Part shown: piece by piece, positions 51,401 to 62,000 of the stretch | Layout: every line of letters starts with the position of its first letter | Numbering within the stretch: position 1 is the first letter of the stretch | From: Todiramphus chloris collaris | Taxonomy: Eukaryota; Chordata; Aves; Coraciiformes; Alcedinidae | DNA: 64,000 nucleotides | Direction of reading: 5' to 3' | Assembly (NCBI GenBank): GCA_025345505.1 | Contig: JANVCC010000270.1 | Span: forward strand, 4,601,546 to 4,665,545 | Notes under the pieces: model-generated | Database searches by the model: none | The model's input: only the letters and a program-made list of their open reading frames with translations | What the model was told of the DNA's origin: nothing | Program-made: the position numbers and the translations under genes

Positions 51401-52892
51401 TAAGAAAGTAAGAAGTGAGGGTGGTGTGGGATTGATGGGAAATGAAGCTGGGTAAAGTCAGTGGGGCAAATGGAAGTGGGAATGGAGATTTCAGAGATGG
51501 ATCAGAAGGGAGAGCATGAGTGGTGCAGTTGCTTTACTTGTTGCTTTTGGAAGAGCTGGTTGCAGTAAATATGTGCATGTTGGAGGTAAGGCAGGGGGCT
51601 TCTGAAGTCAAAAGACTGACCAAACACATCACGCTGGAACAGAAACAGTTATCTCCTTCCTTGTGGACAACTCACCTGTGCTTTGTACATCTCATCCCCT
51701 TCATTTTCTCCATTGTCATTTCAGTACTTGCTTTCCCTTGTATGAGCAATACTTGCAAATAAATGTTCTTGGGGCTTCTTGTCACCTTACTATAGCTGGA
51801 GCTCTCCACTCTTTGCCTAGTGCTCTGCATATTAAGTTAGAAGCCTTTGTTCTTAGGGTCCCACTATGTTCTAGATCCCCAAATCCCTGCTGGTCACAGC
51901 TTTTTCCCTGCACCCTCCTGCTTTTTGTGTTTTCCCCTGTGCTTAAAATGCCTTTCTAATCTCCTGCTCCCTAGGGACAGGGAGTCTTGGACTGGAGTCA
52001 TCCAAGATGTGAGCTAAATTTAATAATGATAAAGGTAATCTGATAGAATCCTGGTAATGTATACGTGCTCAAGCTTAGTGACTGGCCAGTTGCTGACTTG
52101 GCTCTTCTCATTTCTGTTGTTACTTTATGCTGGTGTGCAACATTAAGAGTAGAGACCGTTTTCCCAGGTGAGATAAATAGCAGCAAACAAGCCTCAGCTG
52201 TGCCCCATGAGAGATCATTTACTTATGGCCTAAACCAAGACAGCTGCAGAGAAGCTCCTCATTTTTGCAAGAGAGCTTAGATCCAGGTTGTTTCAGTTAT
52301 TTCCTCCAGCAGCACCCCTGGCTCTCCACCTAAAGGTGGTGGCTGAGGGGTGTCTGTACCTCCTGGGCTTTCAAAACTGGGGCAGTCCTTTTCCAGTCTG
52401 TTTCCCTGCATTTTGATGGACAACTTCTGGAAAAAAGGTAATGTGTTGGGGCTTTCTGTTTTGTTCTACGGTTAGGGAAGAGGAACTGAACAACAGAAAC
52501 AGTGATGCTTTGTAATGAGGGATGGAGGTAGATGTATATCCAACACTTTCTTTCTACCCAAATGTGATCAGAATGTCATTCAGTTAGCACTGAATTTAGA
52601 CAATTTATTCTGGTGTCTATGGAAGATGCATCTGTTGCTATAGGGGGGGAAAAAACCCAGACTGCTCCAGCAGTTTCCTCTCTTATATGTATTTTTAGAG
52701 TAATCTTCTAGGCTTTTGGCAAAAATAAACGTGGATTTCCAATGTCTATGAGATGAATACAGGACCTGTTGCGATGCCATTAATCAGGTTTTGGTAGTAG
52801 GTTGTATATAAACCTGTCTTGCATTAGGTTGATTTATAAAGAGTAGAGGGGTTTAGGTGATAAAGCAAACACTAGGAAAATACACAGCGGAA
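48483..52892. other. Spacer of the inverted pair, 3' of the STMND1 stop
   Basis: The first 380 bp are GC-rich (including the 17-bp tandem), and the rest has average composition. I searched the minus strand for a continuation of the stathmin-like helix (charged EERRK/EEEIRKRL-type codons) and did not find one. The long plus frame at 48575-49063 is a GC artefact. Confidence 0.5.
48619..48669. repeat. 17-bp GC-rich tandem repeat, three copies
   Basis: The unit GGCCCCGTCCTCTGCCA repeats at 48619, 48636 and 48653 (the last copy ends CCC). It lies in a GC-rich block (about 48500-48860) right beside inverted-repeat copy A. Confidence 0.93.
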
Positions 52893-53027
52893 TTAGATGA
52901 TCTGGTTTTCTGCTTCATCCAGAGTCTTCATGTCCTTCACTGTAAAATCACCCACTTCCTTCTTTCCAAACTGAATTTTTTCCAGCCTGGCTGGTGGTTT
53001 CTTCAGTGTCTTTTCCAGGGCATCTCT
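52893..53027 (-). CDS. STMND1: STMND1 exon with start of stathmin-like region, ending in a stop
   Basis: The acceptor AATGTCTCTACAG is followed by 44 codons and TAA (52893-52895). The peptide starts RDALEKTLKKPPARLEKI and continues GKKEVGDFTVKDM to end NQII. The KPPARL and DFTVKDM blocks match the beginning of the stathmin-like domain in mammalian STMND1. There the protein continues with a charged helix (EERRK...), whereas here the frame stops. There is no consensus donor before the stop. At the expected exon end (CAG at 52902-52904) the next two bases are AT rather than GT. Confidence 0.85.
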   Translation of the reverse strand, partial: RDALEKTLKKPPARLEKIQFGKKEVGDFTVKDMKTLDEAENQII

Positions 53028-56000
53028 CTGTAGAGACATTAAAAGCTTTCAGCAGAGTATATTTTGATGTTGGGGTGACACTTTGCTGCTTGCCTTCTGT
53101 TTTGATTTTTTTTTTTCTGTGCATGGAGGTGATGATCTCTGATACCAACAAAAGACTGGAAATACCAATGTGCTAATAACCTCAGTGCTCACTCAGGAGT
53201 GAGTGTTGTCTGCAGTGAGAATTCCTCTTTTCTGCTGAGTGATGTTTCTGTGAAGCCTGCAGCATTGCTGTACACCCAGCAGATGTGGGGATTTGGTAAT
53301 GAGACCCTAAGTATTTAGGGAAGTTACTTTATTACTGCTGAAGAGACTTGAGAATGGTTTTGTTAGAGCTTTGTAATCATGATACCTCTGGCCTCTGCTG
53401 CATACAAATGAGCAGCCCAATCCCAGAGCTCTTGCAGTCCTAGAGCACTCACTCCTGGAAAGCAGCGGTGATTATTTCATCAGCCAGGAGGCTGAATTCT
53501 GCCGTTTTCTGTATGATAAGCAGCTTTAGCAGTGTTAAACCCACACCAAGGACCCAGGGTTGAAATAATCACTATCCTGTTACAAGTTTCCTGAGCTATC
53601 TGCTCCCCGGACTCTTCTTGCCATAAATAACTCTAGAAGTCAGGCCTCGCTGCCAGAAGTGTTAAGTGCTGCAAATAGTATAGGAGATGACTCATAGTGA
53701 GATGAAGGTGGAGCATGAATCAGTAGGAAGAAAACTGATATACAAAGGAGACGTTTTGAATGCAGATGACAGAAAAAATCTGAACAAAGCAATGTTCAAT
53801 CATCATAAAAATGAAACAAAAGACTTTTTCAAAAGGAAAATAAAAAAAAGAGAAAAGCTCTTCTATCTAATGACAAAGGCCATTCTAGCGGAAGCCCAGA
53901 GTGGGAAGGTATTGCATACTGAGCGTGTCATTCCTTACCCAAGATAAACCATGGACTGCACAGGAAGAGATGAATGGAAAATTCTTCCCAATATGTCCAA
54001 ATTAAACAGAGTATTCAGCAAGCAGGTTGCTTTCCAGGTGTTTTCTCAGCTTATATAGGCAGAGAACAAATGTGGAGCTCAACAGTTTTGGGAGATGAAG
54101 AGTTGTTGTAGCTTCAGTGAGCCCACACTGGAAGCTGACAGCAAGGGAGACACTAAAGTAATAACCTGTGCACATCCCTTGTGACCAAGAACTCGGGAAG
54201 AGGGGGAAATTCCCGCAGACCGTTCCCTGTGGAACCACAGCTTTTGGCCCTTTTGCTTACCCTCCAGCTCGCACACGGGGCAGTGCCTGTAAAGGTAGGC
54301 TTGGAAAAGAGGCACCTGAGAGATGCTGCCCTACAGCTGCTGGTGCACTAATGGCTGAAGTGTCTGGGGCTGCCTCTGGGCAGCAGAGGTGGTGGTTCAG
54401 AGCTTGATGTACCTCTCGAGGTGTGAGGATTGAACGTGCTCCTGTTTGTCCTCAGCTGTGATGCTTTGGATGCTAGGAGAAGGCTCTGGAAGAGACTCCC
54501 CAGGGAAGTGGTCACAGCACCAAACCTGTCAGAGTTCAAGGAGGATCTGAACGATGCTCTTCATTGTATGGTTTAATTATAGGTAGTGGTACAAGGAGCA
54601 GGGAGCTGGACTCAGTAGTCCTTATAGGACCCTTCCAGCTTGAGAGAGTCTGTGATTGTAGAGAATCTTTATAAAGCATCGGAGGGGAAATAAAGCAGTT
54701 ACTTTTTTTTTCCCCTGTTCCTAATTGCTGAAAAGTAATCATGCAGAGAAGCCTAGATACCTTCATCTTGGGCATTCTTAGTAAGAGTCACTGTTCAATT
54801 GTAGAGGCTGGTTTATTCTCTCACGTGTGTGTGGCTCTTCCTTGGTTTTGTTACACTAGGACTGTAAAATGTAGCTGTCAAAAGTACTGCTCTGTTAGAG
54901 CAGTAACACTTTTTGAAACAGGTATAACCTTAACCTGTACTGCTTGGAGTTCCTTTTTAAGGATAAAGCGAGGGACAGAGTGAAGGTTTCTGGTGTTTCA
55001 CAGCGTTGGCAATGGCAGGAAACCCAGAGAAGACAGGTAATGCTGCCAAGGCTTCAGGGCTGCAGATACGGAGCAGAACTATGCACAGGAAGGGGAAATT
55101 CTTGCAAGGATATCTCTTATCTCTAATATTATTGTAAAAATAATCTCAGACCTAATAGTACTCATCTTTCATAACACAGTGAGGTCAGTGAGCTCATTTT
55201 TTCACTGAAGCCAGTGCTGGACTGAAATTTGGCATAAGCTATTCATGCTTATTCCTGGTCAATTCCTACATTTCAGATGTGAATTTACCCATGTGTTAAT
55301 GCTCAGAATCCAGAGCTGCATGTTGTAATTTGGAATATGTCTGGGTAATAAACCTTTTCTACTGTGTCTGTGTTCAGTGCACTTAGTCCTCTCTATTCAT
55401 AGGTAATCTGCTGGATTTGAGCTCTGATGGAATAAGTTATTCTTACAGGAGGTAGCACAGGCCAGATTTTCTCCTGCTGTTTGGGGAGAGCTAATAGTTT
55501 TAACAGCTAGTGACAGAGTTCTCTTTTCACTCGTAGGTTACTCAGCAGTGGGCCCAGCTTGAATGGAGAATGTCCCTTGGGAAAGTTGGCTTTGTTAGTG
55601 AAAAGGTCCATTTTTAAAAGCTGTACTGATTTTTAAGGACAAAAAAAAATAGGTGTTGTCCTCCTGTTGGGAGGGTAGAAATTCCCTGAGGAGAAACAGC
55701 ACAGACTGAGTTTCTGTCAATAAAGTGTGTGTGATTTATACCAGAGAGCATTTTAATACAGGAGGGAAAAAAGAACAGACACTTGCCTGTCTGATGAAGG
55801 GGAAAAACACAAAAACCTGCCTGCAGTGTGTTCCTTAAATTTATCCACAGAGAGGATAATCCTCTCAGATACTCAAAAACCTGTCTGAGGGAAGTAAGAA
55901 AAGGCTATGGAGAAGCTGTACTTGGAAAGAGTCCCCCGCAGTCCCATTTTCCAAGGTGCTGTCAGTAGGAAATATGTTGGCACCAGTGGCCAGACTGTCA

Positions 56001-59000
56001 GGTGGCACTTCCTTTGTGTGTTTTTTTTTTTTCTCCAGTCCTTCTTATGAAAATTTCTGTTTCACTTCTATAGTATAAGTGGCTGAAGTTAGAGATGGGA
56101 GCGTGTCTTGCCTCAGATGACAAAGCCCCTCAGAATCATCCTTGGCTTGAGCTTAAATTGTTCCTGTGTTCAAGGTGGGATCATGGTTTGGACACCCCAT
56201 ATTTGTATGTGTTAAACTTCTTAGAGACCTCCTGCAGACCTCGCTCCTGACACCTCTGCTCGAAACCCTATCTGCAAGAGGTATCTGATCCTTCACACAA
56301 TGCTTGGCAACAAAAGGATAAACTTGAGTTCAGAAGCTGATACAAACCTCAGGTTATCATTTGGAATGAAAATGGACACTAGCTTCTTAGTGAAATTCCA
56401 GTCCTATACAGTTTTAAAAATCCATTTTGCAATCATTTCTTAGGCTGAGATCAAATGTGAATTATGGATTTCTCTGGGGTGTGACTATTTAGGATTTCTG
56501 AGGTCTTAATTGTAAGCCCTGACAGCAGTATTCCTTCTAGTTTTGTGTACTTAAATGTGTGTGGCAAGTAACTTCCAGTGAGTTTTTCAAAGAGCAAATT
56601 CTTATTGCTGTTCACTGCCTCATTTGTCCCCATCTGAAGCAAGCCCAGGAGCTGTAAATGACTGAAAACTATTGCCAGCTTCTACTGTGTTAACATTTCC
56701 ATAATACAGTTCTCTGTTCTTTAACAATTTGCTTCTCAAGTCTTAGAGATCTGCTTGGATATGCTGCATGTGCAGCATCTGAGTCTTGGGGTGCTCGCAG
56801 CAGGGTCAGAGCTGTAGCAGGGGCTCTGTCTCAGGTAATGACACTTACCTTGTTTCCATATGCTTCTCCAGTCCTGGCAGTGGTACTTTGGCTCTTGATT
56901 ATTCCCTGCATCCTCAGCTCCTCAAGAATGTCTGATGACTTTTGTCTCCCTGTTTCCTTTAAGGGCTGTGATTTACTGCTGAACTCACTGGAGAGCAGTG
57001 CATCTTCAAAAGATGGAAATATTAAAACTTAATACTTGTAGAGCACTTGACATTCAAACAAAACTTTGTGATGTATTTTCAATGCCAGAGCTCTTATTCA
57101 AGAGGTGACCTACTGAGAATGTCCAGTGGAGAAGGCTTGCTCAGTGCTCTCTTCACTGCTTAAACTTTGCAGTAAGCTTTTTTTTAGCAGCTTGGAAAAT
57201 GACGGAGGCACCTGGTTCAGTTCCTGTCATCACTTACACTCAGAAAAGTGTGGAAGCACGTGATCCCAATTTTTGAACATGTTCCCAAAGAGGGTCCATA
57301 GGGAGCTCTTGACAGTGGGAGTTCTCAAGGGTTCTGTGATCTGGTCAGAGAAAGCTGGGCTGTGATGGGACAGTACAAGCCTAGTAATGGGCTGCCTTGT
57401 AAAGATCACTGTGTTCCTCTGCTAAATGAACCCCAAACTTCCACGTGCTTTCGGATTTTTATTGTAACAACATTGCTACATTTGAGTCTGATCATAAGTA
57501 TTCCAACACTGAATTGCCATTTATAAATCTATAATTAAGAGTAAACCCCAAGTTTTTTATAACCCTTTTGCCTGGCTGTTTAGTTTCTGCATATTAGACA
57601 TGAATAAACAGTGAACAACTTTATTGCCAAGACCCATCACGTTTGTCAACTTTCAGTTGACAGCTCTACCATCTGCCCAACCTCTACTGGCAGAAGTTGG
57701 AGCTTTTGTATGAAGGATGCTTGGACCAAATCAAAATCACAGTTATTTGACATCTGCCAGTCTTTATAAGCAGAGTACGACAATGTTGGCTTATTTTTTC
57801 AGTTGTAAGACAAAAATACAGAACATTACCACCTTGTAGAAGCTGACTCCATACCTCTCCTAAAATAACTGCACCAGTCACCCACAAAGCTACGGGGTTC
57901 AGCTGTCAGTCAGAACATGTAAATGGCAGAAGCCAGGATACAGCAAACCGTATCTTGGCAAAAAAATAAAAGCATGATGAGTGGGCAATGCTGAGAAGTG
58001 ATGTGAATTTGTATTGGGTTTACTAATCTGTTCATTCAGGAGAAAAATGTAGTTGAAATATCTTGGTATGGAATGTTTGGGGGTTTTTTTTGTTGTTGTG
58101 TGTTTGTTTTTTGTCTTGAAACAGAAGATTGAAGCATGGTTTAAAAATTCTGTTCAGAAATTTCCTGTGAAGTTATCTTTGAGCAAGTGGGAGGAAAAGG
58201 AGTTAGAAATTAAAGGAAATGCCACTTCAGAGCAACCAAATAATTTTGTTCAATCTGGAGTGAAATCTTTTCATCACATCCTTCTGTGGCATTGGGAGTT
58301 AAGTCCTCGTACCAGTAATTATTCCTTTTCTGTTCAATTTGAAATATTTTATTACAATCCTTCTTTCTTACAAAGAGTGAACAACCACCACAGGTTTTCC
58401 ATTTGGTGTGTTCGGTAAGCTGTTCATGGCACTTGGAAAATACGAGAGTTACACTACAAAATCAGGGGGTTGAAATGGGCCAAAGATGGTCCTGCTTTGC
58501 AGTTAGCAACTCTTACTACAGTGGTAGCCTCACATGACAGAAAAGTTTGGGTTTAATCGTTCACTCAAGCAAAGGTCTGCCAAGTACTTTTTTTATCATC
58601 GTGACTATTTCTGAAACTTTTATAGTTACTGGCCCTGCAACCTTTGGTTGCAAGCTTCAGGAACAACATGGTATTCTCCACCTGGTGCTAGTCAGGGGCA
58701 CTGTCTTGCCCGTGATGTTGTAAAGTGGCCTCGCTGTCCTGGCAGTGCTGGCGTGGGCAGTGTGTCTGCCCGTGTGCTGCAGTCCCAGTCAGAGAGGGCT
58801 ACCCCTGGGGATGAGGCTGAGCTTGTTCTCTTGGTCTGTTCCAGGCATCTGCTAAGGGAAGTGTATCTACCCTGCTGCCTGTTCTGGTAGCAAGGGTTGA
58901 GTCATGCTGCAGAACATAATCATCAGCTTGGAAATACTTTCTGCTACTATTGCCCGGTTTTAAACCAGTGCGAAGAGCTCAGTCCTTGTGGTGTCACAGC

Positions 59001-62000
59001 ATGAATGCTGCTGGGTATAGAAGTTGGCTGTAGCAAGAGATTCTCAAGATTGTTTCCTCCTAGGCCTGCATTTGCAGAGCTGTTACGAACTTCAGTTCCT
59101 GTTTACCTGAGCTTTGTGCATTGCTGCTTTTCCGAGATGATGTAAATCTGTCTGGTAGCTGCTCAGGGGATTCTCTCTTTCTGCTCTTCTCTTCAAATTT
59201 GGCTCCATCCTTTGAAGTGCCTGTTGGCCAAGATGCCCCCTCCTGTGAGGAAACAGTCTCTGTTTCAGCAGTGCTGTCATTTTTAGTCTACAAGAAAATG
59301 AAGAAGCAAGTGAGAGAAGCTCCACATTTGAGGTGGTGTCTAGTGCAGTCCCGTAGAATTGGCAGGGTCGGAGCGGAGTGGAGACAGAGGCGTTCCTGAC
59401 ACTTATCCATGTTCTGTCACAGGTAGGGGGGGGTGGTGAGGAAAGGCCTCTTGGAGCATTTTGGGAAGGAAGCAATGACCTTAAGCCTAAATGTGTTCAG
59501 AATCCAGTTGACTGGAGTTATCATTTCAGTATCTTCTGTATGAGAACGATGGGTTAGAAATGTAAAACTGAGTTTTAAATTAGCACTTGGTAAGGTGTTA
59601 GTTAACCTGTGCACCTGCTAAGCAAGAGCTTTGAACCTCCAAAGAATGCAGGAGTAGAGCCTAGATGTATTCTTGTCTCTTCTCTCTGTTTGCTCTTGCT
59701 CACAGCCACTTTGTGAAGTTTGCAGAGCGAGTTGCCTCATGAATGCTCTAATACTTACAAGCCCTCTGCCTGTTAATAACTCTTTGAGGCAAACCCCGCC
59801 TTGCTGCGGCATTGTAATTCATTCCTGCTTGGGAGAGAAATGCCTCTAATTGTATCTTTAATGAGGCAAGTGGGACAAACTGTGAAAAACAAATTTTCAG
59901 GTGCTGTAAAATCAGATCACGCCTATGGCCAAATGGTGACTCTGCTTCCCCTGTAGCAGAAGGGTTGTGTTAAGGTGGATGAGTGAGAGCCCTTCTCTTA
60001 AAGAGCTCCCTGACAGTCAGAGGTACCGCTAACATCAGCAGACCCACTCCTCTGTACACCTATGTCCTTGTACACTCGTGCTAACACATCCCCTAACATA
60101 GTTTATAGAGAGTCTGTTGGGAAGAAGTCACTACCTGGCTTTTGGCTTCCTGGTGGTTCTGTAGCTCCTCAGAAGACAGCTGTGCTACAGCGACCCTGTT
60201 AGAAATACAGCAGCCCATGGTGAGGCTGTGACCATCTGCTGCTCCTTGCAAGTCCAGGGGGGAGGAATGCCCTCCTCTCTTCCCTGGGAACTTGGTTATT
60301 CATTGTCACCATGGAGTCTAACCGTTGCCAGGGCCTGTTGCTACAATAAATAGCACCACAGAAGGCTTGCTTCTTGTGTCCTGGCATCCAGACGTCATCG
60401 TCTCTGTCCAGGCACCCTCCTCTGAAGCTGAGAGGGGAATGTGTTTCTTCTGTACAGCTGGGATGTTGGTCTGAGAGCAGCAAATCTGCACAGGTAATTC
60501 AGGGCTGTAGTGAAACTTGTGGGAACTCAAGTGAAGACACTTGAATATCTCCAGACCTCTTTCATTTTTTTCTTACTCTTCCCCCCCCTTTCTTTCTTTG
60601 TTGTTGTTTTGTTGTTTGGTTTTTTGTTGTTGTTTGGTTTTTGTTTTGTGGTTTTTTTGTTGGTGTTTTTTTTGATGAACAAGATACAGTCCTGCAAAAT
60701 ACACATACATTTCAGTCTCTGGTTGGATTTCATAAGTATTCATCAGCATCATTAGCCATTGGAAATAAATCAGTCCTGAATCTGGAATTCTAAGCAGCAG
60801 CACAAGCTTTTAAATAAGGAAATGTCATCAGGAGTCAGGGACAGGCTGTGACTAGGGAAAATGTTTTAAGCATCCTTCGAGATCATGGTACAATTTCTTG
60901 ATTGCTGTACGAGTCTGTTCACATCCTCAGATGTCTGTAGGAGATGATTTAAAAAAAAGAGACAAAAGCAGCCATGGTTGATACTTCCAAGAGGTTGTTA
61001 TAAAAGATTGCAGAGAAATGTTAAGGCAGTGCTGTCAGTTGAAGGCTGACATGTCTTGGGTCACTTGTTCTGAGATCATCAGCTGTTATAGTCAGAAGAA
61101 ATAAATTAATTTTTCACAAATACTCACATGAAACAGACTTTGTATGAACTCAAAAGATTCAAAACCCCCAAGTAATTATTAGTACCTGTGAAGAATTGTT
61201 ACTGTCCTTAACTTCCTGAGGCCCTGGTAGCAAATGAATGTCAGCCTGTGACCTTACCCTGATTTATAGTGGGAGACTTCCTGTAAAACTTGTCAAATTC
61301 CTTTTCCATATACGTGAAATGATGTTTACACAACTAACGTGCCTCTCAAGTAGTAGGGCTGGTGAACTTTCAGAGTCAAAGGAACCCCAACGCTGAGACA
61401 GAGTGACTCCAGCCGAAATGCTCTGGCTGCAGTCAGCCCTGTGTGTTCCTCTTGTCCCCAGTCCAAACCCTCAGCCAGTCTGGTTGGAAAGCTGAATAAA
61501 CTCATTTGCATGGCAGCGAGCCTGAAGTCATCTTCCTCGCCTCGGTGTGCCTTGTTTGCCCCTGCAAAGCCCTGCCCAGAGGTTACTGTTGGGCTTCCAG
61601 GTTCTAGCTGGTGTCTGCCCCCAGCTCAGAGTGTGTGCCTGTGACTGTGCCTACCTGTGCATCCTACAGCTGCAAGGAGCAACTCCTGTGTGCATCTGCT
61701 GTTGAGAAACAAGTGTCTGCCAGGAAACCTCGCTCTTCTTTCATCCCTCATCAACAGGGACTCGATTCTTGTGTCCAGTTTGAATTTGCACAGACTCCAA
61801 GTCGAACAACCTTTTGGTGTGTGGGTTTGTTGCTGCTTGTTCTAATTTTTTTCCCCTCTCTTTGGCAGGTTTTGCAGGTTGTGTGTGCTCATGCTGAAAT
61901 GTGATTGCTGCTTGGTGTATGGCAGAGCAGGAGGTACTGGCTGAGCCTCTTGTTTGTATTTCTGATTGAACACTTGCCGTCAAGGTGCAGTGCTAAAACT

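Larger units (their letters stand above)
53028..56848 (-). other. STMND1: STMND1 intron between the last two recognised exons
   Basis: This is a 3.8-kb GT-AG intron (donor 56848, acceptor CAG at 53028-53030) that contains the 582-bp element copy B and no other recognised feature. An A/K-rich plus frame at 53687-53947 is judged non-coding. Confidence 0.75.

Noticed and set aside
53687..53947. Lys-rich 86-codon plus-strand frame
   Set aside because: The composition is A-rich, no motif is present, and it lies in an STMND1 intron antisense to the gene.
57640..57740. Plus-strand acceptor-like TCAACTTTCAG followed by a short open frame
   Set aside because: The frame closes after about 18 codons with no family match, and lies antisense within an STMND1 intron.
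58053..58418. Plus-strand 121-codon frame preceded by a T-rich tract and CAG near 58122
   Set aside because: The peptide (KIEAWFKNSVQKF...) is plausible-looking, but no donor, partner exon or family match was seen, and it lies antisense within an STMND1 intron. Probably chance.
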